Below, piece after piece: positions 34,882 to 40,563 of a DNA stretch of 64,000 nt. Under the pieces are notes generated by a model, which saw only the letters and a list, made by a program, of their open reading frames with translations, had not been told where the DNA came from and did not search any database. A program made the translations under genes and the position numbers. The stretch lies in NCBI RefSeq assembly GCF_002158995.1, contig NZ_LOHF01000002.1, positions 264,866-328,865 on the forward strand. Direction: 5' to 3'. This DNA is from Pseudomonas caspiana (GTDB taxonomy: Bacteria > Pseudomonadota > Gammaproteobacteria > Pseudomonadales > Pseudomonadaceae). The number at the start of each line of letters is the position of its first letter. Within the stretch, counting starts at the first letter, position 1.

Positions 34882-35069
34882 TTGGCTGCACTCCCTTTGG
34901 CTTTGGGCAGGCTTGGAGCCGTACCCACGATTACGTCTGCATCATTGATCCGTCGCTGCCAAAAGGCAGTCAGCGGTACTTCGTAGCCCTCGGCGGACAG
35001 CAGTTCGCCGCCCCGGGCCGGATCCGGAACAGCCCGGCCTTCGGCAGGTTTCACATGCACTCGTTTCAC
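34878..35069 (-). CDS. DUF2635 protein (Mu gp38 position)
   Basis: A 63-residue protein (VHVKPAEGRAVPDPARGGELLSAEGYEVPLTAFWQRRI). This family is always found just before the sheath gene in Mu-like tails. Its role is unknown. It has 4-bp overlaps with both neighbours. Confidence 0.87.
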   Translation of the reverse strand: MKRVHVKPAEGRAVPDPARGGELLSAEGYEVPLTAFWQRRINDADVIVGTAPSLPKAKGSAAK

Positions 35070-35656
35070 TGGGGTATATCCTCACGGGTTTTAAATTCGA
35101 TACGGCCATCCGGGCCGCGATCAGTCAGATTTCGGTCGACCATGGGGTCAATGAAGTCGATGTCCATATCAACTCCCTCAAGCAGTGGCAGGCCATCGTT
35201 GACCTGCTCCTGCCACGTTTCGGGAGGCCCTGCCGGATCACTGCGACCCAGCATGAACTCAGTGAAAAACCGGAATTGGTACACAACCCGGTTATCGTCA
35301 ATCAGCAACATCGAGCTGCCGCTGTACTGCAAAGGATCGTCCTCAGCTTCAGGCTGAAAACCCACCAGAGCAGCCCATAGCTGAACCCGAATGCTGTGCA
35401 GATCCTGAGTCGCGGCCTGGCCGTATTGGTCACGGTTAGCCAGCGCCACGTTGATCAGGTATTGCTCACGAACGATGTGCCGGACCACGTTGGTGGTGGA
35501 CTCCTGAGCGGTATCGCCCGCCGTCAGGACATAGGCAGCAGGCATCGCAAGCTGGTCATCGGTGCGGGCGCTGTCCCATTGCAGACCACCGGCGACCCGG
35601 CCCTGAAAACCGGAACAGCGCTCGCTTATCTGTGTGATCAAAGTTGTTACGTTCAT
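35066..35656 (-). CDS. Tail terminator / completion protein (Mu gp37 position)
   Basis: A 196-residue protein (LITQISERCSGFQGRVAGGLQWDSARTD...RHIVREQYLINVALANRDQYGQAA) that resembles tail terminator proteins, which cap the finished tube and sheath. In a headless tailocin it would close the top of the particle. It is the first gene of the block of structural genes. Confidence 0.75.
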   Translation of the reverse strand: MNVTTLITQISERCSGFQGRVAGGLQWDSARTDDQLAMPAAYVLTAGDTAQESTTNVVRHIVREQYLINVALANRDQYGQAATQDLHSIRVQLWAALVGFQPEAEDDPLQYSGSSMLLIDDNRVVYQFRFFTEFMLGRSDPAGPPETWQEQVNDGLPLLEGVDMDIDFIDPMVDRNLTDRGPDGRIEFKTREDIPQ

Positions 35657-35690
35657 CTCAGAACTCCAGTTTCAGAACTCCAGACACCAC

Positions 35691-35736
35691 AAAGCCCCGC
35701 GGACGGGGCTTTGCAGTGGTCGTAAAAAATGGCTCA
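35691..35736. repeat. 46-bp repeat, left copy, flanking the com cassette
   Basis: It matches 36749-36794 at 41 of 46 positions. It contains the hairpin AAAGCCCCG-N4-CGGGGCTTT (35691-35712), then gcagtg-tcgt-aaaa-tggctca. The hairpin can act as a terminator. Confidence 0.8.
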
Positions 35737-35789
35737 GCAGGCCCTGTAGGTCGGGGCTTTCAGAGGTTCTGATGAGTAAGTCATCAATG

Positions 35790-35818
35790 AAGCAGCCCGG
35801 CCTTTCCGCCGGGCTGCT
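35790..35818 (-). terminator. Terminator-like hairpin after the exported-protein gene
   Basis: A perfect 10-bp stem GCAGCCCGGC / GCCGGGCTGC with a 6-nt loop lies 8 nt past the stop. The T-run is weak (TTCATT). Confidence 0.65.
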
Positions 35819-35825
35819 ATCTTTG

Positions 35826-36467
35826 TTAGTTGGTGATCAACAGATCCAGGCTAGTGGCGTCGCAGGAGTAGTCGCCTTTGTTGTCAAACACGAAATACAA
35901 AGGAGCACCTGTTGTAACCGGAATAGCATCCTCGCTCACGACGGCGCTGCCGCCATTAGGGAGGTCGTAAGTCTTGATCGCAGAGTCACCAGACTTGATG
36001 ATCAAGGCAATGCCGTTGCCGCAGGACGTATGCAAATCATTCACACGGCCGTGAACACTGACCGACCCAGTAATTGGACTCGTCCAGCGAATAATCGACT
36101 GGGTGTTGTTGCCTGGGTGCAACGCGGCATCACCTTGCTTGAAGACAAAGCTGCCGCCACTTCCCGAAAAACCGTAATCAGCCTTTGGAATTGCGATCCA
36201 GCCGCCCGTGGCCGAGTTCTGCCAGCAGGTTGCTGGAGAGGCACCGCACTGATCTGCCGCAAAGGAAGGCATGGCGGTATAGTTCGCCGACGAACCGCCG
36301 CCCGCCGCACTTTGCATGAATGCCCAAGTAGAGCCAGCTGGTGCACTCTCTTTCATCAAATACATATCGCGAGCCAGGTTCCACGACTGAGCCGCAGCCC
36401 AAGTGTTTACGGAAATAAAGGACGACAACAATGTCGTAGCCAACAGAAGCGTTTTGAACAGTTTCAT
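35826..36467 (-). CDS. Exported beta-sandwich protein downstream of com
   Basis: A 213-residue protein with a signal peptide (LLLATTLLSSFISVNTWA, cleavage near residue 24). The second half (IIRWTSPITGSVSVHGRV, GNGIALIIKSGD, PVTTGAPLYFVFDNKGDY, DATSLDLLI) has the pattern of a beta-sandwich module seen on secreted carbohydrate-active proteins. Cysteines suggest disulphides. There is no catalytic motif I recognise. AGGTGA precedes the ATG, inside the palindrome ACCTCGAGGT that ends the com gene, only 3 bp away. In phage Mu this position after com is held by mom. No known tail gene resembles it, so it looks like cargo. Confidence 0.65.
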   Translation of the reverse strand: MKLFKTLLLATTLLSSFISVNTWAAAQSWNLARDMYLMKESAPAGSTWAFMQSAAGGGSSANYTAMPSFAADQCGASPATCWQNSATGGWIAIPKADYGFSGSGGSFVFKQGDAALHPGNNTQSIIRWTSPITGSVSVHGRVNDLHTSCGNGIALIIKSGDSAIKTYDLPNGGSAVVSEDAIPVTTGAPLYFVFDNKGDYSCDATSLDLLITN

Positions 36468-36470
36468 AGT

Positions 36471-36671
36471 TCACCTCGAGGTATTAATTTGGGTATCGAT
36501 CCGGTTGCGTGGACTGTCCGCACGCTGGTCGCTCAGAGGCGATGACTCGGGGCTCTCGGCCCTCACATGATTCAACGTCCCGCATCGGGAACATTTGATC
36601 TGGAGTTCGGTGTACCCGCCCAATCGGGCAAGAAGTCTTTTGCATTTCCCACATCTGCAATCTTTCAACAT
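36471..36671 (-). CDS. Com-like zinc-finger translational regulator
   Basis: A 66-residue protein opening MLKDCRCGKCKRLLARLGGY, followed by IKCSRCGTLNHVRA. The four-cysteine zinc motif is that of Mu Com, which binds mRNA and turns on translation of mom. ATG 36671 is where the Com fold begins. A 26-codon extension overlaps the flanking repeat. It ends 3 bp before the exported-protein gene, suggesting that gene is its target. No mom gene is present. Confidence 0.8.
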   Translation of the reverse strand: MLKDCRCGKCKRLLARLGGYTELQIKCSRCGTLNHVRAESPESSPLSDQRADSPRNRIDTQINTSR

Positions 36672-36731
36672 CTGCTTATGCCTTTTACTTATGCCGGGGC
36701 ACGCTAGGCTCAATCCGCAGTCGCCGGCCGG

Positions 36732-36751
36732 TTTTGCGTTGCAACGCAAAA
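36732..36751. promoter_or_regulatory. Perfect 20-bp palindrome upstream of com
   Basis: TTTTGCGTTG and its exact complement meet without a spacer, 60 bp upstream of the com start and touching the terminator hairpin of the right repeat. It is a good candidate operator for the com cassette. The binding protein is unknown. Confidence 0.5.
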
Positions 36752-36794
36752 GCCCCGAGAACGGGGCTTTGCAGTGATCGTGAAAAGTGGCTCA
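36749..36794. repeat. 46-bp repeat, right copy, flanking the com cassette
   Basis: Partner of 35691-35736. Its hairpin AAAGCCCCG-AGAA-CGGGGCTTT (36749-36770) followed by TTTT on the minus strand is a plausible terminator after the holin genes. Confidence 0.8.
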
Positions 36795-36846
36795 AAAAAC
36801 CCGCCGAATGCGGGCTCTCAGAAGCTATTGGCATGCAGGCATCAGC

Positions 36847-37140
36847 TCATTGCCCGATCTTCCAGACTTGCGCCAGATTGCCGTTGCTCTGGTAAACAGA
36901 GCCGACAAATACAGCCAGAATCATGACCAGAGGCCAGGCCTGAACCGGCATGACCAGCATGCCTTTGCAGATGTAAACCATCACCGTACCTGCGCTGACC
37001 ATGACCAGCCAGGCGAGACAGCTCATGTTGCGGCGAAACCGTGCGCCCTTGCGGCGAAACGTGAAGAGCCGAACGAACAAGCCCATGCACAACCAGAACG
37101 TCACCTGGGTGAGCAGTGCGCTAATCAAAGGCTTATCCAT
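36847..37140 (-). CDS. Putative three-segment holin
   Basis: A 97-residue membrane protein with three hydrophobic segments (LLTQVTFWLCMGLFVRLF, CLAWLVMVSAGTVMVYIC, AWPLVMILAVFVGSVY). It resembles the phage 3TM holin family. It would form the inner-membrane lesion that frees the endolysin. It overlaps the preceding membrane protein gene by 8 bp, suggesting a holin/antiholin or double-holin pair. Confidence 0.75.
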   Translation of the reverse strand: MDKPLISALLTQVTFWLCMGLFVRLFTFRRKGARFRRNMSCLAWLVMVSAGTVMVYICKGMLVMPVQAWPLVMILAVFVGSVYQSNGNLAQVWKIGQ

Positions 37141-37501
37141 CCTGACCTCCAGGCTGCCCGGTCTCTAATCTGCCGCGCCGTTTGATGGCTGCCAGCGCCA
37201 CCGTGACCACCAGCACGGATGCCCCGAATGCTGCGGGCCCTGAATATTTGAAAGGGCGGATCCCCCAGACCTCGAAGTCCACCAAAGCGGGGGCGAACAA
37301 ATAACCCATTACGAATGACACCAACAGAAAGACCATCCGCTTCCAGACCGGCATTTCTTCTGTGGTGGTAAAGAACACCAATGCACCTGCCAATGCGCCG
37401 ATGGCGGCGAGCGTATCGATGCCTGTCAACAATCCTGCGAAACCCGCACCGGCCGCACCAGCGACCACGACAGATGCGGCCGTGCTCGCTGGCTCGGCCA
37501 T
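37133..37501 (-). CDS. Putative phage holin
   Basis: A 122-residue membrane protein (VVVAGAAGAGFAGLLTGI, LAAIGALAGALVFF, MVFLLVSFVMGYLFAPAL, AAFGASVLVVTVALAAI) with a basic C-terminus (KRRGRLETGQ). It resembles putative holins found near the start of Pseudomonas tail clusters. ATG 37501 is chosen because GGAG lies 7 nt upstream. ATG 37507 is closer to it, and the 80-codon extension crosses a terminator. Confidence 0.7.
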   Translation of the reverse strand: MAEPASTAASVVVAGAAGAGFAGLLTGIDTLAAIGALAGALVFFTTTEEMPVWKRMVFLLVSFVMGYLFAPALVDFEVWGIRPFKYSGPAAFGASVLVVTVALAAIKRRGRLETGQPGGQDG

Positions 37502-37530
37502 GCTCATACTCCATTGCGAACCCCAAGGGG

Positions 37531-37556
37531 GAAAAAGAAACCCCGCCGAAGCGGGG
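37531..37556 (-). terminator. Intrinsic terminator ahead of the holin genes
   Basis: On the minus strand CCCCGC-TTCG-GCGGGG is followed by TTTCTTTTT. It lies between the regulator-like gene (38039-38452) and all tail genes, so read-through is needed to express the particle. Confidence 0.8.
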
Positions 37557-37825
37557 TGGGTGACTGCCTTTAAAAGGCCTGATGATAGGGCTGCAAAAGC
37601 CTGCCTGGCCGTTGCTGCCTCAGGCGTAAATCTCAGATCGTGCCGCCTTTGTACCTGCCGCCGGAAAGCATGGGAAGAGGCGATTTTGAGGAGGTTCACA
37701 TACGACTTGAACGCGACAGGAATGTGACCAGAACACGACAAAGTCGCTCGACGAATGGTTGCCGAGTCATCATTTCAGGAGATCGGCAAACGGATGACAC
37801 AGCTGTCGCGAAGTAAACACAGGAT

Positions 37826-37899
37826 CTGTAGGCGCTGCCGAAGGCTGCGATCGCGGTGTACCAGAAGAGATGCTTCGCAGCCTTCGGCAGCTCCTACAG
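37826..37899. repeat. REP-type inverted repeat (gctgccgaaggctgcga family)
   Basis: Arms ctgtaggcgctgccgaagg and the near complement. It is placed inside the tailocin cluster, between its first minus-strand gene and the holins. Confidence 0.75.
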
Positions 37900-37930
37900 A
37901 AAACGCATTTCAATTCAGTATTTAGCTGTT

Positions 37931-38007
37931 GAGCAACGCGAGGCCGCGATGGCGTTCTGTCTGACACACCGCCATCTCTGCCTCGCGTTGCTCGTACGCT
38001 CCTACGG
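37931..38007. repeat. REP-type inverted repeat (gagcaacgcgaggc family)
   Basis: Arms gagcaacgcgaggc / gcctcgcgttgctc with ctgacacaccgcc in the spacer. It is related to 43970-44060 and 56283-56372. Confidence 0.7.
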
Positions 38008-38038
38008 GAAATAAATTTCAAATCAGGTCCTGCATGTG

Positions 38039-38452
38039 TCACCTGCTGGAAGCCAACCCACGCTTGCCCGAACTCACCATTACAATCGCCATCACCTGCT
38101 CATGCAGCCGCTGCACCCAGTTGCGATAGGTTCGGTCGGCCCCTTCGGCAATCCCTGCGGTGCGCATCTGTTCGCGCACCGGTACCAGCTCGCAGTAACG
38201 TTGTGTGGCCAGTCTGGCCAAAGCCGCCTGACCCGGTGTGCGCTGTAATTGCGCAACGGCGCGATCTATCGCGGTGGCGATGGTGTCCATGCCAGTGCGG
38301 CCTGCAAGAATGCGCGAGCCCGGTGTGCTGCGCGGCGGTGCCCCGCCCCACTCGATCAATGCGCCTAACTGGCTGCCCAAACCACCGCCTAAACCTTGCT
38401 CACGGGTCTGCTCGCCCCAATGCACCATCAGCTTTTCAATTTCCTTGATCAT
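38039..38452 (-). CDS. Unrecognised regulator-like protein at the head of the tail operon
   Basis: A 137-residue soluble, basic, helical protein (MIKEIEKLMVHWGEQTREQGLGG ... TYRNWVQRLHEQVMAIVMVS). I do not recognise the family with confidence. Its place, the first gene divergent from the PrtR-like repressor and just ahead of a terminator, is that of a late regulator or Q-type antiterminator. SD AGAGGG is good. A role in antitermination is inference from position and from the terminators within the operon. Confidence 0.5.
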   Translation of the reverse strand: MIKEIEKLMVHWGEQTREQGLGGGLGSQLGALIEWGGAPPRSTPGSRILAGRTGMDTIATAIDRAVAQLQRTPGQAALARLATQRYCELVPVREQMRTAGIAEGADRTYRNWVQRLHEQVMAIVMVSSGKRGLASSR

Positions 38453-38574
38453 TGTTGTTCCCTCTACATCAGCTCAATGCCCGCGAAGCTGGCATCGCGA
38501 AAAACCCAAGGCGTGATTGATCGACCTGACCGAAGTCAGGCAAATCGTCGTAAACCCGTGGGATGAACAAGAAG

Positions 38575-38590
38575 ATTAGCAATCGCTAAT
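38575..38590. promoter_or_regulatory. PrtR-type operator (ATTAGC-N4-GCTAAT)
   Basis: A perfect palindrome in the divergent region between the repressor gene and the tail operon. The same core TTAGC-N4-GCTAA recurs twice before the prtN-like operon. Half sites TAGC (38602-38605) and GCTAA (38625-38629) lie closer to the repressor start. Confidence 0.7.
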
Positions 38591-38649
38591 ATTTACATCA
38601 ATAGCAAAATGTAATTTACTGTCTGCTAACGCAAAGCGATGATTGAGCC

Positions 38650-39357
38650 ATGGATATCTACGAACAACGCCTTAGAGCCCTTCGCCATGCTATGGCTGGC
38701 CTCACCCAGAAAGACTTCGCCAACCAGTTCGGTCTGGACGCGTCTTATTTATCGCAACTGTTGAACGGCCATCGAAAGCTGGGCGAGAAAGCGGCTGCAA
38801 CCCTTGAGGGCAAAATTGATCTGCCCGCAGGCACATTGGTTGCTCCAGAGACAAGCGATCTGCTTGAGGGCGCAGCGCCAAAAGCCGTGGCTGCCGTCGA
38901 CACCAAAAGAGTCATGGAAACCTTGGGGTTTATCACCATTCCGCACCTCAACGTCGCAGCGTCGATGGGCTACGGTCTGGTTCCGGAAAATCAGGTTGAA
39001 GTCATTCGCGAGATGACCGTTCACCTTGATTGGCTGAAAACCCAGGGCGTGCCGTACTCCAGTCTTGAAAATCTGGCGATCATCACCGGTGATGGCGACA
39101 GTATGGAGGGCACCTTTCGCGACGGCGACTCGTTGCTCGTGGACCGGGGAATCACGGAAATCCGCACCGACGCGGTTTACGTGTTCACCCTTGACGGCGA
39201 CCTGTTCATCAAGCGGCTTCAGCGGATGACCGGGGGCGCACTAAGAATGATCTCGGACAATCCCGTTTACCCGCCGATCATGATCGACGGGGCCGATCTG
39301 GAGAAAATCCATATTCAAGCGCGGGTCTTGCTCGTGTGGAATGCCAGGAAACTTTGA
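38650..39357 (+). CDS. PrtR/CI-like repressor with S24 peptidase domain
   Basis: A 235-residue repressor. The N-terminal helix-turn-helix (LTQKDFANQFGLDASYLSQLLNGHRKLG) is followed by an S24 domain with Ser151 in GDSMEGTF and Lys188 in DLFIKRL. By analogy to PrtR it blocks the bacteriocin activator until DNA damage activates RecA. The usual Ala-Gly cleavage pair is not obvious; the expected place reads AASMGYG. It is divergent from the tail operon and followed by a strong terminator. Confidence 0.87.
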   Translation: MDIYEQRLRALRHAMAGLTQKDFANQFGLDASYLSQLLNGHRKLGEKAAATLEGKIDLPAGTLVAPETSDLLEGAAPKAVAAVDTKRVMETLGFITIPHLNVAASMGYGLVPENQVEVIREMTVHLDWLKTQGVPYSSLENLAIITGDGDSMEGTFRDGDSLLVDRGITEIRTDAVYVFTLDGDLFIKRLQRMTGGALRMISDNPVYPPIMIDGADLEKIHIQARVLLVWNARKL

Positions 39358-39382
39358 GGCTCTGAACCAAGCTAAAAAACAC

Positions 39383-39404
39383 GCCCGCTCCTGCGGGCTT
39401 TTTT
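39383..39404 (+). terminator. Intrinsic terminator after the repressor gene
   Basis: GCCCGC-TCCT-GCGGGC is followed by six T. An A-run just before the stem allows function on both strands. Confidence 0.88.
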
Positions 39405-39421
39405 ACGCTCAAACGAAAAAG

Positions 39422-39437
39422 GAGTACACACGTACTC
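39422..39437. promoter_or_regulatory. Palindrome upstream of the DUF1654 gene
   Basis: GAGTAC-ACAC-GTACTC is a perfect 6-bp dyad flanked by AAAAG and CTTTT. It lies 33 bp before the LexA-like box. A second regulator, perhaps the DUF1654 protein itself, may bind it. Confidence 0.5.
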
Positions 39438-39469
39438 TTTTACCTTGCCGTTTTGCCCCTCAATAATTA

Positions 39470-39485
39470 CTGTATGTATATACAT
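39470..39485. promoter_or_regulatory. LexA-like SOS box
   Basis: CTGTATGTATATACAT differs from the CTGT-N8-ACAG consensus only at the final base. It lies 18 bp before the DUF1654 start codon, where it would overlap a promoter. Confidence 0.7.
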
Positions 39486-39503
39486 AACACCAAGGAGGAT
39501 CAC

Positions 39504-39755
39504 ATGTCCAAGACGCAAACCAGGGCCCTCGTCCCCCCTACATCGCTCGAACTGCTGGGCGCACGCCTTCAGAAAATCATTACGTCACCCGCCGCTCGCA
39601 AGGAACATGCGGCGTTGGTCTACAAGGCGCCAGACGAGTCTCAGCAGGACTGGGATCAAATCATTGATGCCATCACCGAGACCGATGGCGTGTACGCAAC
39701 CCTTCAGGACGACGGCTCCGTACGCGTGTTCTGGGACGTACCGGCTCAGGACTGA
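39504..39755 (+). CDS. DUF1654 family protein
   Basis: An 83-residue protein (LELLGARLQKIITSPAARKEHAALVYKAPDESQQDWDQIIDAI) of the Pseudomonas DUF1654 family. Its function is unsettled, though members are common next to phage-derived regions. ATG 39504 is preceded by AAGGAGG. A LexA-like box lies 18 bp upstream, so induction by DNA damage is likely. It sits between the repressor and activator of the tailocin and may tune their switch. Confidence 0.82.
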   Translation: MSKTQTRALVPPTSLELLGARLQKIITSPAARKEHAALVYKAPDESQQDWDQIIDAITETDGVYATLQDDGSVRVFWDVPAQD

Positions 39756-39783
39756 ATGATTTATTCAAAACGCCAGGAAATAT

Positions 39784-39797
39784 TTAGCAAAAGCTAT
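39784..39797. promoter_or_regulatory. PrtR-type operator, first copy before prtN operon
   Basis: TTAGC-AAAA-GCTAT, one outer mismatch from the shared palindrome. It lies upstream of a TATAAA box (39800-39805). Confidence 0.62.
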
Positions 39798-39808
39798 TGT
39801 ATAAATAT

Positions 39809-39822
39809 TTAGCTATTGCTAA
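39809..39822. promoter_or_regulatory. PrtR-type operator, second copy before prtN operon
   Basis: TTAGC-TATT-GCTAA, a perfect dyad 25 bp centre-to-centre from the first copy. The pair brackets the TATAAA box, so bound repressor would block the promoter. Confidence 0.68.
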
Positions 39823-39858
39823 TTTAATCTCGTACCCATTCATTACCGAGTACGAGCC

Positions 39859-40056
39859 ATGAAGAACCCAAAGCATCACCCTCGCTGCCTGGTGTACCTG
39901 CATCCGGCAGCCGCTTCGAGTCCTGCTGCAATCCGGACTATCCAGCAGCAAGTCGGCCTGCTGCTGATCATTACTCCGAAAAATCGTCGCGATCAGGTCA
40001 ATCCTGCCTTTGCCACTGCGGATCAGTCCAACCCTTGGGGAGGTGACGCAGCATGA
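39859..40056 (+). CDS. Small hypothetical protein upstream of the prtN-like gene
   Basis: A 65-residue ORF (MKNPKHHPRCLVYLHPAAAS...QQVGLLLIITPKNRRDQ) whose stop overlaps the prtN-like start by 4 bp. I do not recognise it. The overlap and shared operator-controlled promoter make it likely to be real. It may couple translation to the activator gene. The ribosome site is weak. Confidence 0.5.
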   Translation: MKNPKHHPRCLVYLHPAAASSPAAIRTIQQQVGLLLIITPKNRRDQVNPAFATADQSNPWGGDAA

Positions 40057-40295
40057 GTCAGACACTCAATCAACTGCGATCCGAATTTGCCACGCCCTGC
40101 CCAACGCTGAGCGCCGTTAGAGAGCGGTATTTCTCTCATATATCGAGCGATCGTTACCTGATGCGCAAGATCAGCAGTGGCGCAATTGCCCTGAAAGTTA
40201 CTCGCCTGGGCGGCTCCAATAAAGGTCAGCCAGTGGTGTATTTGCACAACCTCGCGGACTATCTGGATGCTCAAGACCAGTTACAGGCGGCGTGA
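40053..40295 (+). CDS. PrtN-like bacteriocin activator
   Basis: An 80-residue protein resembling the pyocin activator PrtN: LSAVRERYFSHISSDRYLMRKISSGAIALKVTRLGGSNKG, then VVYLHNLADYLDAQ. PrtN activates the pyocin tail genes after the repressor is lost. GAGGTG lies 8 nt before the ATG. Its operon carries two repressor-type operators. A hairpin CCGCTG-CCAGA-CAGCGG follows the stop without a clear T-run. Confidence 0.8.
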   Translation: MSQTLNQLRSEFATPCPTLSAVRERYFSHISSDRYLMRKISSGAIALKVTRLGGSNKGQPVVYLHNLADYLDAQDQLQAA

Positions 40296-40563
40296 CCCGA
40301 GATAGCCGCTGCCAGACAGCGGCATCGATTTCATTCCCTGAAAGCAACAAATCTGATGCAAAACCCACACGCTTATCAACAATGGCATTGACAGGCATGC
40401 ACAGCGAAGCGTCTAGGACGGCACTTTTCACAGACAGCGCTGATATTTAAGACTTTTTTCAGCTCATTACTGGATATTTCAAAATAATCAGCTAAGTGGT
40501 CTCAAGCTGAACCGTTTAACGTCGATAGGCTACTAACGTTTCCTCTCTCGACAGGCCCTTCGC

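Larger units (their letters stand above)
37557..38038. other. Leader region of the tail operon with two REP elements
   Basis: About 480 bp without a gene. REP-type elements occupy 37826-37899 and 37931-38007. The part from 37560 to 37780 may hold an internal promoter for the tail operon. I could not identify a PrtN binding box with confidence. Confidence 0.4.
21589..40295 (-). mobile_element. R-type tailocin cluster of Mu-like gene order
   Basis: The minus-strand block holds sheath, tube, tape measure, a complete baseplate, fibres and lysis genes in phage Mu order. The plus-strand end holds PrtR-, DUF1654- and PrtN-like control genes. There is no capsid, portal, terminase, protease, integrase or MuA/MuB gene, so it encodes a contractile tail particle (bacteriocin) rather than a phage. 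Limits are set by the Rz gene and the prtN-like gene. No direct repeats marking integration were noticed. Confidence 0.85.

Noticed and set aside
33442..34986. A 514-codon open frame on the plus strand
   Set aside because: It is antisense to the tail sheath gene, has a low-complexity His/Arg/Gln-rich composition and matches no family. It is a shadow of GC-rich coding DNA. The same applies to long antisense frames at 16599-17513, 10668-11612, 61720-62652 and 63007-63948.
35826..36467. A mom-type DNA modification gene after com
   Set aside because: The product has a signal peptide and beta-sandwich features. It is exported and shows no resemblance to Mom.
39445..39759. A 104-codon frame overlapping the DUF1654 gene
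   Set aside because: The alternative frame has no ribosome site and an Arg/Pro/Ser-rich composition. The DUF1654 frame matches a known family and has AAGGAGG.
21589..40295. A complete prophage
   Set aside because: No terminase, portal, capsid, integrase or transposase gene is present, and no flanking direct repeat was noticed. The set fits a tailocin.
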